A DNA stretch of 64,000 nucleotides from Brachionus rotundiformis (lineage: Eukaryota > Rotifera > Eurotatoria > Ploima > Brachionidae), in the NCBI GenBank assembly GCA_016802295.1, contig JAESIW010000020.1, positions 5,122,821 to 5,186,820 of the forward strand, given 5' to 3'. A program made the position numbers and the translations under genes. Below, piece after piece: positions 35,230 through 47,222 of this stretch. Below the pieces are notes generated by a model. The model was not told the origin of the DNA and made no database searches. It worked only from the letters and a program-made list of their open reading frames with translations. How positions within the stretch are numbered: the stretch's first letter is position 1; each line of letters opens with the position of its first letter.

Positions 35230-36098
35230 ATGGACCCCAAAAAAGTAAAAAATAAATATGATTAATTTTATTTCTAATAAAGATATTTTAAAGCCGATTC
35301 TTTACAATTACTTTAGAAGCAGTTCATCTTGGAGAGTAATAATTAAATTCATTTAGAAACATAATTATAATTCAATTTATTAAGGTTCGAATAGCCTTGG
35401 AACTCAAAAAAATTGATTACGAATACAAACCAATTAGTTTGATTAAAGATGGTGGAGAACAGGTATTTTTTTTATTTATTAGAAAATAATTTTAAGCTTT
35501 TTTTCAAGTATTCAGAAGAGTTTACGAAAATAAATCCAAAACAAGAAGTACCAGCACTACATATCGATGGTCATTTATTACTTCAATCAGTAAAATCTAT
35601 TTAAATTAAAAATAATGACTGATTAATTTGATTAATTTCTAGTTGCCTATAATCGAATATCTGGATGAAACAAGACCAAACGAACACCAGTTATTGCCTA
35701 TTGATTCGGTTAAGCGAGCAAAGGCAAGAATGATCGCAGAAATAATCAATTCTGGAATGCAGCCTTTTCAAAATTTGAATGTTATCAAAAGAGTTGCTGC
35801 AGAAACTCAGAGCGAAGAGAAAAAAATGGAATGGATAAAATTCTATTTGACAAAAGGATTTAAGGCGGTGGAAGAAGCTTTACAAGAAACTTCTGGAAAG
35901 TATTGTGTCGGTGATCAAATAACTATTGCTGATTTGTGCTTAGTGCCCCAAGTTTATTCAGCCAAACGATTTAATATTGATCTAAATGAGTTTCCGAATG
36001 TAAGAAGAGTCAATGAGCAATTGGAAAAAATTCCTGAATTTATTAAAGCACATGCTCATCGCCAAATAGATACTCCCAAAGAACTTCAAGAAAATTGA
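35230..36098 (+). CDS. Zeta-class glutathione S-transferase (copy B), active-site Cys replaced
   Basis: Five exons: 35230-35244, 35294-35335, 35385-35462, 35509-35589, 35643-36098; introns 46-53 nt; 223 aa. Same fold and length as copy A, with [31 protein letters not shown] and YCVGDQITIADLCLVPQVY. Introns after GGEQ and after the QS of the glutathione-binding motif sit at the same places as in copy A, so this is a tandem duplication; an extra intron splits SSSSW-R from VRIAL. The active-site motif is SSSSWR, so the Cys of SSC is Ser here. Known: in human GSTZ1 Ser14, Ser15 and Cys16 form this motif, and the Ser is the main catalytic residue, so activity may persist with changed specificity. 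An acceptor-like ttatttag lies 12 nt before the ATG, and there is no AATAAA between the two copies. Confidence 0.92.
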
Positions 36099-36251
36099 GA
36101 GAATTATCATTTTAATTTTATTTAACTATTTTAATAAAATAATTTAAAACTATCTTTATTTTTTAAGACAAAAAAGTCTAAACAATTAAAGAATTTAAAT
36201 TTTAAAATTTTTTTTTATATTTTGATGAATAATTTTATTTAAATTAGTCAA

Positions 36252-39200
36252 ATGTCTTCCAAAAGATCAAATTTAGTGTCCCTTTTTGAAGAGGAGGAAA
36301 ATAATCCTAAAGTGGAAGACTCAACATTTTTGAATAGCAGCACAGTTCCTACTTATGAAGAATTTACCAAAAAGACCACAAAAAATTTATTATTCAACCG
36401 ATATTTGAACAGTACCCAAGGATTATCACGATTAAGTATTGTTACTGACGATGAGAGCGATGAAGAAAATAAAGTCCAATCTAAATCCCTTTCCAAAAAA
36501 CAGATTAATGGATCCATAAAAAGCGAATCGTTAAAAACACCTAGCAAATTGGTAAGATTGGACTCTCTTTCTGACTCCGGAAAGCTAAATACTCCCAAAG
36601 CTACATTACTTGGAACACCTACTCTAATTAATTCTCCTTGGCGTACCCCAAAAATGAGCTCAAAAACACAATCAAATGAATCTGACGACGAGTATGGTTT
36701 TTATGAAAACAAATTGGTTCAAACTAGTTTTGATTCAATTGTCGAGCTTGATTCACAAAGCGATCAAGATTTGATTATTGAAGAATCTATCATTGAATTA
36801 CCTAATCATAATGAAAAAAACCCAGAATTATCTTCATTTAGAGAAAATTCAAACATTAAAGAGTTTAATTTGCGTTTGTCTTCTTCCAGTGGTACCACAA
36901 ATTCAGAACCTCATTCAAAAAAAAATTCCCTATCACCAACACCAAGTTCGCAGATTTTAAGCATTGTTGAAGCTAATGTAACTCAAAGAAAAAAGCAAGC
37001 CAAAAGAGCTTCGATTAAACTAAGCAAAAAAAGAGTGAGCATTTGTGGTCAAGCTTTTGATGATAATGTCTTTAATATTGATGATACCATAGTTGATCAA
37101 TTTGATAATGAAAACGATCACCAAAAAGGTCTTATCTACAGCATTGTTGAATTAAACGGTGAAAATTCTAACGCAGAAATGGTTCAAACTAGTTCCTTAT
37201 TTAGCAGTACAAAGTTAAATATTAATCAAAAAAATTTGCCTGACTTTCAAGTAAAAGATAGTTTTAGAAATAAAGAACAATTATCTTCCAGCGAAGATGA
37301 AATGAGTAACAAATGTAAGCATTTTTATTTTTGGTAAAATTTAAATAAAAATATTACAACAACAAAAATAAAAACCAGTTGTAATAAGTTTTAAATGACT
37401 AGAATAAATTAATTTAAGATACGAATTTTAGATAAAGAAGTTTAATTCTACATTTTTTGTGAATTTATCAAATTTTTAGTCTTTCTCTTGTGAAAATATT
37501 ATTTATTTAAAAAAAATTCTTTAATTCTTTTTTTTAGTTCTAGGGATAACTTATTTCTTGTTTTTATCTTAAATCTTCAGTTATAATTTTATTTATAAAT
37601 TGTTGTTTAAAATAAAAAATAATCAAATTTTTTTCAAGTTTTTAAAAAAGAAAACCGTAAAGATCCTTCTTCGAGTGACAATGACGACGCTTTTGAAAAA
37701 TGTAAACATTAGTCCTTTTTTTAAAAATGAAAATATAAAAAATTGTAGTTTTAAGACAGCACAGACCAAAAGAAGAGACTGATAAGGAAATTAAAGATAA
37801 TGATTTAAAAGATTTTATTGTTGATGATAGTGTAGATGAAGATTCAGGTGAAGAGAATGACCAAGATGATATTATCAAAAAGAAAACAAGCCGAAAACTA
37901 ATTCATTCTCGTATCAAAAATATAAAAGAGTTTAAATCTTCTTCGGATAGTTCCAATAAATCTGATTCAGACGATTTTGATGAACAATATGAGCATGATC
38001 TTCAGCTTTTTTACATTAGAACTACCAACTCCATAAATAAAAATAATGAGTAAAAATTTTTTAAAATTTAATTTGAATTCAAACAACAAAAATATATTTA
38101 TTTATATTTAAGGAAAAAAAATGAAAAAAAACTAGAATGCTCATTATCTGATAGTTCTCAGTCAGATTCAGAGACTTCAATAATTAAAAACAGTTCTTCT
38201 GATTCAGAAAATGATGATTCTTTTTCTCGAATTTTTAAGAACAAAACAAACATTCGAAGAGAGGCTGATAATACTTGTTTTAAAACTCCGAAGAAAAATC
38301 CAGATAGGCTGGAAAATGATCTAAGATTGGTTAAGACAGCATTTATACCAAGGCAAAAAGAACCTTTAAAAAAGTTATCTTTTATTGAGTCTTTAAGTAA
38401 AAATATTGAAAATGAAAATCTGAGGGATCCTAGTGTTGAACACTATGTAAAAAAATTCCATTTAAAATCAGTACGACAAGAGCTACTCAACGAATGTTAC
38501 CGTTTGTTTAATAAATATGCATTTGATAACAAATTGCCAATGGATATGAAGCTTGTATGGAGCGATAAAATAACCTCTACAGCTGGATATTGTAAATATT
38601 CATCAAAAGAATTGAGCTGTGAAATCCACATATCGACCAAAGTATGCACAGATCCAGAGAGGCTTAGGGATACATTGGCTCATGAAATGTGTCATGCTGC
38701 CGCTTTTTTGGTCAGTAGGTGCAATGATAATCATGGTCCAATTTGGAAGAGCTGGACTCGCAAAGTTAATTTTGCTTTTAGGCATATTCCTAAAATTACG
38801 GTCACCCATTCTTATTCTATTACCAAAAAATTTATTTTTAGATGTACCAGATGCCATTTAGAGTAGGCTTTTCTTAGTTATTTTGGATGAAAAGTTATTT
38901 TAAAAAATTTAAGAATTCACAGATTCTCAAAATCAATCAATGTAGAAAAAGAAGTTTGTGGAATATGTCACGGGCGATTTGAGGTTATCAAAAATTCAGT
39001 GAAAAATGCCAATTTAGTGAATAATTACAAAAAGCAGCAAATGGAAAACAGGTTTGATGAAATAAAATCAGAGCTATATGGAACTCCAATGACACCAAAG
39101 CAGAATCAAGCTGAAAACAAACTGTTGACGCCAAGACAGCCGAATAAATTTGCCTTATTTGTCAAAGAAAACTATGGAAGTGTTAAGAAAGAGAAAAATT

Positions 39201-39265
39201 TAAGCACTCACAAAGATGTGATGCAAGAATTGAGCAAAAATTTTAAATTACTTTCGACTAAGTAA
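36252..39265 (+). CDS. GCNA-like protein: disordered N-terminus, SprT-like metalloprotease domain, zinc ribbon, HMG-like tail
   Basis: Five exons: 36252-37314, 37639-37701, 37749-38049, 38113-38862, 38914-39265; introns of 324, 47, 63 and 51 nt; 842 aa. Residues 1 to about 545 are acidic and Ser-rich with DFIVDDS-type blocks. The SprT-like domain (about 590-720) has the metalloprotease motif HEMCHAAAF (about 665) with a further His in DNHGPIWKSW, and TAGYCKY before it. A zinc ribbon follows: FRCTRC and VCGICHGRFE, joined correctly only when the 51-nt intron is removed. The C-terminus, PNKFALFVKENYGSVKKEK, is an HMG-box-like segment. This order is that of GCNA (ACRC), which removes DNA-protein crosslinks and protects germ cells. 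The SprT motif is intact (HExxH plus a downstream His), so protease activity is plausible, unlike mouse GCNA, which lacks the domain. Confidence 0.9.
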
Positions 39266-40657
39266 ATATTTTAAAAATTTTCTTATCTGTATTTTGCGAA
39301 ATATATTATTTTTCAAAATAATTTAAATATAATTTTGTATCTACAATAAATTTCAGACATTTTTTAATAAAATAATTAGAAAATTTTTCGAATTCTTTTT
39401 TTAAATATAAAATTCATTATTTTTTTAGAAATGAAGTGGTTTAAAGTTTAAATCTAGCACTTTAAGCACCAAATAAGTCGTTTAGCAAGTAGTAAGAAAA
39501 TCTTTCAGCAGATTCTTCAAAAAAATCTTACATGAATAAAGTAAATTTTATCTTTTTGTTTTAAATAAATATTCATAAAAAATTACCTTGGTAAATATGA
39601 AAAAAATACAAAAAATTTTTGAAATAAATAAAAAAATAAATCCAGCTTAAAAATCATTTCAATTAAAATTATAAATAACAAAAAAGAGAAAAAAGAGATT
39701 GAATCTATAAGCAATTTTAAACATTGTTATGCTGAGATTATAATAAATGAAAATGAAAATCCATTTTGCAGCATTAAATTTGTTTTTTTGGTAAAAAAGG
39801 AGAGCTGTAGATTAAATTGAATTTATCGAAATTATCAAATTTATAGACAATTTGACTTTTTGTCAAATTTTTAATACCCTTTTTAGTTCATTTTTTTCAT
39901 TTGAAATATTTTTTGACTTTAAGAGGTACTGTGTTTTTAATTTCATTTAAAAATATTATAATAATTTAAAAGATACCAATATTTTTTTTTTAATGGAGTT
40001 AAATCTTAAAAACTTAATTTATTCAACTAATTTTTAATTATACAATAGTTTTAATTGTTTTCGCACAACCATTTTGCAATTAAATTTTAAATTTTATCAA
40101 ATTTTAATAATCATCCTCAAATATCATAAATTTTTTTTACTATTTTTTATTTAAAATTTAATATAATTAATAATGAAAATTTGTAATTATATTAATATTG
40201 TAAATTTAATATTTTATTTATTAATTTTTGCTTAAATATTTTAAAACTCGAAAAAAATTCGTAAGAAATTTTTTAAAAATTTGATCTTGATAAATATGAC
40301 TGAATATAAAATGAATTTTGTGGCTCCTGATTTATCTATTTCTGATATTTCCAGCAATGAACTTAGAAATTTTTGAAATTAAAATTTATTTTAAAAAAAT
40401 TAATTCTAATATTACTAGCCAATACATAATTCAGAATCATTTATTAAGCAAATAGACATTTTTCTAATAAAAGCTACACATATTTACATATATTCATAGT
40501 TTTTTAATATTAGTCTACAATTTAAAATAAACTAGCCAAATTCTAGTCATGCATTTCTCTTTTTTTTAAGTATGTGTTGGTTCATAAAATTCAAACAAAC
40601 ATTTTGACTAGACTAATTTATTTTTGTTTTTGTTCAATAATGTGTTTTTAATTTCAT
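39266..40657. other. AT-rich intergenic, no gene seen
   Basis: Convergent spacer of 1.4 kb, rich in poly-A/T runs. Nothing recognised. Confidence 0.55.
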
Positions 40658-42465
40658 TTAATATTGACTTTGATTCGGCTGATCGAACATCATGCCCAAG
40701 AAATTCATAGCCATTTTGGACGATTTTAGACCATTTGGAGCATTAAGTTGATTTTGGCTAATAAAATATTGTTGTTGATTTTGAGATTGAGTTTGCTGAG
40801 CTTGTTGATGCTGATATCCTGCACCTTGAATATCCTGAGGCATTGTATTATAATGTTGTTGTGCTTGGTTTTGATTGTAAATGCCTGGGTTAGATTGCTG
40901 CTGCTGCTGCTGTTGCAAGCTGAGCAAATTTGGAATTTGTTGCTGGGTGGATTGCTGATTTTTATTGACCAGATCAATTGGTTGATTCTGTGATTGTAAA
41001 GCCATATACTGCATACCTAAGTCTGCTTGCTGATTTTGTTGCTGGTATTGTTGCATTGATGGATTTATATACATGTTTTGTAACTTTTGTAGTGTCATTT
41101 CCAATTGCTGCATAGAGGACAGTCCGGCATTTTGTTGTTGACCTAAATGAGGTTGAATTTGGACTTCAGCCTGAGTTCCTGATGGGATTTGAGAGCCTAA
41201 TACTTGTTGCTGAATTTTTCCTATAATTTCAGCTTGTTGAGCTGGATTTGAATTCAAAAATAGTTGAGCTTGTTCTGGGGTCAGATCTACTTGAATTTGC
41301 TGACCCATCTGAGCAATCTGATTTTGACTCAACTGTGGCATTTGTTGATGAATTTGCTGAGATGCTTGTTGCTGAGGGTAATGATGATTTTGATCATTCG
41401 CTTGATTATTGTACATGTGCTGCTGTTGGTCATTCTGATGGTAGAACTGTTGATTTGACTGCTCATTTTGACTCAGTGGATAATAAAGCTGATTCGTATG
41501 TTCATTTGGTTGATTAGGATAAAAATGCTTTTGCGTCTGTTCTTTGTATTGGTGAAAGTGTTGATTAGCTGGTGGATATTTTGGCTGATGTTGCTGATGG
41601 CTGGGATGGTGCCTGAATTTATTAGACGCAAAATTTCTTTGTTCAACAGGCGGCGGCATTGGATAAAAATGTTTTGGTGGAAGAATCAAATACTCACTGC
41701 TTTCATCAGGAAGTGGTATTGGAAAATCCGGCATATGCTTGTCAATATGGATATTGTGTCTCGAAGCTGTCATTTTAGCTTTGCTCGCAGCCCTTAAATT
41801 CGAAGTGGCTCTGGTTCGTGAATGAACAGATACACCTCTATGATACGAATCTGATGTTTTTTCTTGATGAAAATGAAAGTTCAGATTTGGTTCTATTATG
41901 CCAGAACTTTGAGCGCGATATTTGCGCGATTTAGATCTTTCTTTTGATATTCTTCTGGGAGACCTATCATTTTTTCTGGATCTTGATTTTTCCAGCTGGA
42001 ACTTAGCTTCTCGTGATAATCGATTAATCTCAAAGACTTTATTTTTTGATGCTGACTTTAAATTTGATTCATAAGCAGAGTCTTTGCTTTTTTCTTCATC
42101 TATTCTCTCTTTATCTGAACTCGAGTAGTCTAGAGGAGGCTTAGTGGTAACTTTTCTGGATTTGCTACTTCGACGTTTCGCCTCATTGGCCTTATTTGAG
42201 TAAATCAAATGACAAATCGTTTGATTAAGATCAGATATGTCTTTATCAATTGATGGAATGGCTTTTTTAAGCTTTATGCTCAATAGATAAGGATCTATGT
42301 TAATGGTCTCATCGGAAATATTCGATTCACAGCCCTTTTTTATTTTCAAAGGTTCATCTTAATTAAATAAAATATTAATTCAAATAAGGAACTTTATTTC
42401 AACATACTAATTGGTGACGTCTGGTAGGTTGATTTGGATATCAAATTCTGGTTCTCTAGGTTCAT
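40658..42465 (-). CDS. Glutamine-rich protein with an RS-like basic region; function unknown
   Basis: Two exons, 42465-42408 and 42357-40658 (49-nt intron), 585 aa. Start MNLENQNLISKSTYQTSPIN. Residues about 75-190 are strongly charged, with KSRSRKNDRSPRRISKERSK, an RS-like patch, and probably nuclear or RNA-associated. Residues about 230-265 are Pro-rich (LPPKHFYPMPPPVEQ). From about 270 to 570 the chain is a Gln/Asn/His/Tyr-rich low-complexity tract, including a run of seven Gln coded mostly by CAG near 40894-40914. The last residues, AMNFLGMMFDQPNQSQY, are the only hydrophobic stretch. Such prion-like tracts are common in transcription and RNP-granule proteins. No conserved domain is recognised, so no function is given. 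Confidence 0.75.
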
Positions 42466-43140
42466 TTTATTTGATTTTAAAAAATTTTTGTGTCACTGAA
42501 GCTCTATCTATTTTTTTAGTTTTTATAGGGAAGAAAGATGCGAGTTTTGCATCGTTTGTTACGAGCTTTGTTATTTATTTTTAAAAAGTAACCAGATTAA
42601 AACAAATTACGTGGCTTATTAAGTTAGAAAAAAATAAGAGTCAATTATTTATAAAAAATGACATTTTGATGGAAAACAAAGATAAACCTTGATGAAATAA
42701 TTAGTTTTAACAAGTATTTTTTTCAATCCTAACCAAATTTTAGTTTTAAAATTTAGCCTAAAGCATCTATTGAAATTGTCACTCTTTTATAGTTTATTGA
42801 AAAGTCTATTTTTTAAGTTAAAATCAAAATAAAAAAAAATCTTAAAATTTAAAATATAAAATGATATTTTAAAAACCAAATACCAGAAATTTATCAAAAA
42901 ATTGCATTTATTTAAAATTTTATTAGAATAAAAACCATATAATAATATTAAATTGATCATATTTTTTTTTTAAAATGATTTTTTGAAAATTTTAGTGAAA
43001 AAAATTTGAAATTATTTTAAGGAGAATACTTAATAAAAAAATGAATTAGATGCTTTTGAGTTGGTTTATCTTGGATCTATTTACCACTGTACCATAGAGA
43101 TTCTTCCATTCTTTGATTTTTTGATTTTTGAGCTCTCACG
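42466..43140. other. AT-rich intergenic, no gene seen
   Basis: Upstream region of the Gln-rich gene. No feature recognised. Confidence 0.5.
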
Positions 43141-43199
43141 CTGCACATATTTTGTGTCAATTTATATATTTTTAACCAAATTTAATATGAAAATCTAAA

Positions 43200-43440
43200 A
43201 CTCTAATCAAAGGTATGTTTTTCACAGTGTACTGTGATGTGATCGGAGACGGCCTTTGCCAAAGAACAAATAAATAAATTGAGTCAATTTGTCTGCTGTC
43301 TTCATATTGGAAGGCCTAGCCAATGTCGCATATTGAAGATAAGATATGAAAAATGTATAAACGGCTTAAACGTAGTTATGTTCTGAAGGAGCCTTAGCTC
43401 GGTACAGATAAACAAATAAATAAATAAATAACTAGAATGT
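43200..43440 (+). mobile_element. SINE-like or LINE 3'-end retroposon with (AAAT)n tail
   Basis: A GC-richer block starting near 43215 (gatcggagacggcctttgcc and following) runs to gaaggagccttagctcggta and ends in an AAATAAATAAATAAATAA tail at about 43410-43432. A non-coding body with a simple 4-nt tail is typical of a SINE or a truncated LINE 3' end. Inside it an AAATAAATAAA piece at about 43268-43276 suggests two joined units. Family not identified; other genome copies would settle it. Confidence 0.45.
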
Positions 43441-44071
43441 TATTTTTCACATCGTATTAACCCGACTCAACTGCAATCAAAAAGATGACTTTAAAATGTT
43501 TAACTTTACTATAAATTATCCATAATGATGATAAGATATTTAATTTAAAATAGTTTTGACTTGATACGTCATATAAGTTTAATATATAATAAAAGTTAAT
43601 TAATTATTCTTATATTTCAAAATTTCATGATCTAATAATCGATTGATGAAATTAAAATTATCCCTTCTTATAGTTTATTTCAGTAGTTATTTTATTATTC
43701 AGAATGTTTCATATATCAAATAGTCATAAGAACTTTGATTTAAAAAATTATATTATACACAAATATGTAAATTTATTTGTATATAAAAAAATCATCGAAA
43801 GAAAACTGTAATTTTATAAATTTATTTAATAAAGTAGGAGGAGTATATTTAGAATTTTAAGGTTGTAATCGTGGAAATCTGCTCCTACATAGTATAATCA
43901 ATACGTTTATTTTATAAAAGCATTCATTTTTTTATTATTATTTTAAAAACCAATTCTATAAATTTTAAGAACTAGTTATTTAAATTGAATATGTATTTTC
44001 GTTTTGAAAACCTTATTAAAAAAATTTAAAGATAAACAAAAATTATTTAAAAATTTTATCGTTGCTTATTT

Positions 44072-45800
44072 TTAGGCAGCAACTTGGGGAGGAAATTGAG
44101 AAAACTGGAATGCTTGTGGTTGAGCTCCTGGCTGAGCATATTGAGTTGGTGCTGGAGCTTGCTGCTGTGGATATTGACCAGGTTGAGCATATTGGGTTGG
44201 CACTGGAGCTTGCTGTTGAGGATATTGACCAGGTTGAGCATATTGGGTTGGTGCTGGAGCTTGCTGTTGTGGGTAAGCATAAGCTTGTGGTTGAGCTCCT
44301 GGCTGAGCATATTGGGTTGGCGCTGGAGCTTGCTGTTGAGGATATTGACCAGGTTGAGCATATTGGGTTGGTGCTGGAGCTTGTTGTGGTGCAGCAGCTT
44401 GTGGCTGAGGTGGCATACCAGCTTGCTGCTGTTGATAAGCTGCTGCTAATTGTTCAGGGGTAAATTGATACTGAGGAGCACCTGGATTATTTGCTTGTTG
44501 TTCTTTGTAAGCAGCGGCTAATTGTTCTGGAGAAACTTTGAATTCAGCTTGTCCGCTCTGTTGTTCTCTATAAGCAGCGGCCAATTGTTCTGGAGTAAAT
44601 TGATGTGCATTTGGGTTTGAAGCTTGTTGTTCTCTTACTGCAGCCATGATCTGTTCTGGAGTGAAATGACCTTGTTGAGCTGCTGCAACTGCCTGTTGGG
44701 CTACTTGAGCTTGTGCAATAACTTGTTGAGGTACAGCTTGTTGCTGTTGTTGATATGCGGCGGCCTGTTGCTGCTGTTGATAAGTTACAGCTTGTTGAGG
44801 TACAGCTTGCTGTTGCTGATAGGCAGCAGCTAATTGTTCAGGTGTATATAGTTGTTGTTGTTGTTGTTGTGGAGCCATGGTTGGTTGAACAGTTCTTGAT
44901 GTTTGTGCTGGCTGTTCTGCATACTCATTGGGAACTGATTGAGTTCTAGTACTTGCCTTTTCCTCACCGGAACTCGTTTCATCTACGGAAACGCTCTGAT
45001 TTCCAAGAGGATTTGGTCTAACAGTTACTGTTACAGGTGGGAAATTTTTTGATATAGGCTTAATTAAATATTTTTGAGCTTCTGGATCTTTTTCAACAGT
45101 ACTCTTGGTTCTTTCCATTTTTTTCACCAAAAAGTCAATATTACTAGTCACATTCATAACATTATCTTTGAAATTTATCTTATACACTGGTTTTTCTTCG
45201 CATCCATTACCAGAAAAGTCTGCTGTTGGCCCAATTCTAATTACTAAAGGTTCATCTTCGGATCCTCCTTCAGTAAAAGTTTTTTCAACAGAGCTTTCTA
45301 CAGGGCATCCACAATCTGGATCTTTGGAAGTTTCAGCGGATGGTCCGCATCCATTAGTTTCAGGAGGACATCCTTTAGGGCTTCCATCTGCATTCAAATA
45401 AATGACTGGAGCAACTTCGTAAGCTGGTTCGCGTGGACCACAAGTACGATGCTTTGATGATATTCTCAAAGGAGCACCGAATGATGATGGTTCAATAGGA
45501 CGTCCGTCTTTCAATCTAAAACAAACTGGTCTTTCCATTGATTTGGTTTTATTTGGCTTTTTTACTTTGATTCTGACTTGTACCGGATCTTGGTCATCTC
45601 GCAGAATCATTCCTTTAAATTTAACTTATTAAGATTCTATTAAATAATGTTTGATTATTTTACTTGGTTGTAGGAATGAATTTTCATCTACTAGAAAAAA
45701 AATTTATAAGAAAATTTATTTTTTAAATTAATAAAAGATAAAATTAAAAAAAATTACATTTCAATAGGGATTTAGATAAGCCTAATCGTTCTACGCTCAT
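44072..45800 (-). CDS. Gln/Pro-rich protein with two sets of tandem repeats; function unknown
   Basis: Three exons: 45800-45758, 45690-45664, 45612-44072; introns of 67 and 51 nt; 536 aa. Start MSVERLGLSKSLLK. The first 240 residues are a mixed, Cys-containing region (PVCFRLKDGRPIEPSSFGAP, then CGPREPAYE, then GCP, GCGPS and CGCP), with no signal peptide and no known domain. Then come a Gln run and five diverged copies of a 15-residue unit (F/Y)TPEQLAAAY(R/K/Q)EQQ. The C-terminus has five near-identical units QAPAPTQYAQPGQYPQQ or QAPAPTQYAQPGAQPQ. The repeats are very alike at the DNA level (44100-44400). The composition resembles structural or condensate-forming proteins such as cuticle or matrix components, or an RNP protein, but I do not recognise it. 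The small 27-nt exon 2 is needed to connect the start. Confidence 0.72.
44100..44400 (-). repeat. Coding tandem repeat (about 51-69 bp units) in the Gln/Pro-rich gene
   Basis: Five successive units on the coding strand, each specifying APAPTQYAQPG plus either QYPQQQ or an AQPQAYAYPQQ variant; two unit lengths alternate. Near-identity of the units at the nucleotide level points to recent expansion or homogenisation. Confidence 0.8.
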
Positions 45801-47222
45801 TTTAAATTAACTTTTGAATATTTTAAAACCTTTTGATAAATAAAATTTTAAAATTTATTGATGGTTAGTCGTAATTGTCAAATGTGATATTTATATATGA
45901 TCTTCAGTGTTTATGCATCAAATATTTTTGCGCTTTAGAAGACTTTGTGGCATGGAATAGTTTGTTTTTGTTTATATTTAAAATTAATTTTCATTTTTTA
46001 AGCCAAGAAAAACGTGCTATGTAATTGTATGGAAAAGCCGAGACATAGTTGTTCCTTAGAAAATTCTTATCTAGTCAAGAGTATGTAGAAAAGCTAAAGC
46101 ATTACTAGATATATTTTATGTTTATTATGTTTTGTTTTAATTGATAGTTTTTAAACAATCATTTGGCAATATTTACCAAGATAATAATGGATTGAAAGCC
46201 ATCAACAAAAGAAAAAATACTTAATTTGCAGGAAGAAATATCAATCAAACCCATCATACTACTATCAAAAAATTTGCTTAGGTATTTTATTAATATATTT
46301 TACACAAACTAGAATCAAAGGTTTTACAAACGATTAAACAAAGCGCGACGCTTTTAAATGCGTGGAAAATTTCAATTTTCATCGAGATTTTACAACCTTT
46401 TAGCAACAATTGTCAAATATTGTATTGATAAAATTGCTCAGAAATCATTAATTTGTCTAAACAAATCCTTAAGAAGATAAGCCTCAGATTTTCATTTCAA
46501 ATTGAAAATACTTTGGTTTAGTTAAATCAATAAGGTTTAAAAATAAAATTTGATTTATTGAACATTTTAGGGCTTATTTTAGTTAATTAAAAAAAGCTAA
46601 TTATTTGAGTAAATTTAGGTTATGTCCAAAATATTTATAAATAAAATTTAATTCAATTTTAGTCATTGAAAATCTTTAGTAATCTTTAAGAATTAAAACT
46701 TATACACATTGGAAAAATTTAAATGGCATATCTAATAAATAAAAAAAGATATAAAGGAATAATAAATTTTATTTATCAATTTTAATTTTAAAATCTTTAT
46801 CTGTGTCTTTTTAGCTTCATAAAGCTCGAAAATTATAAAATTGTTTTTAAAGTTTTTTTTTATTGGTATAAATTAGTTATCACTCTTAGTGTATTGTAAT
46901 GAATCATTTGATGATTAACAATATTTTTTCACATTTTCTATAGAAAATTTTTTTAAAAATAAAAAGCTAATAAAATCAATTAAGTTTAAATTTGTATTTG
47001 CAAAATGATTATTTTTTTGATGTTAGGAAGCCAATTCACAGCAGCACTCTTATAAGCTTATTTTAATAGCTAGGTTTGGTAAAAAAAATTTAAAAAAAGA
47101 ATTTTGGTTATATATCACCAAAATATTTGATTATAATTACTTTGAAAAAAATTAAATTCAATTATCTATCGGTTTCTCAACAAAAAATATTTTAACTATT
47201 TTATTTAATATTTGAAAAAAAA
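45801..47222. other. AT-rich intergenic, no gene seen
   Basis: About 1.4 kb. Nothing recognised on either strand. Confidence 0.5.

Noticed and set aside
41248..41797. Open frames antisense to the Gln-rich protein
   Set aside because: Leu/Ile-rich translations are the expected complement of CAA/CAG codons.
44062..44463. Antisense open frames over the tandem repeats
   Set aside because: Repeat-derived shadows of the Gln/Pro codons; no independent support.
45608..45687. Upstream ORF overlapping the start codon of the Gln/Pro-rich gene
   Set aside because: Reading the 27-nt exon in the other frame joins exons 1, 2 and 3 in phase to a proper ATG at 45800, so it is coding and not an upstream ORF.
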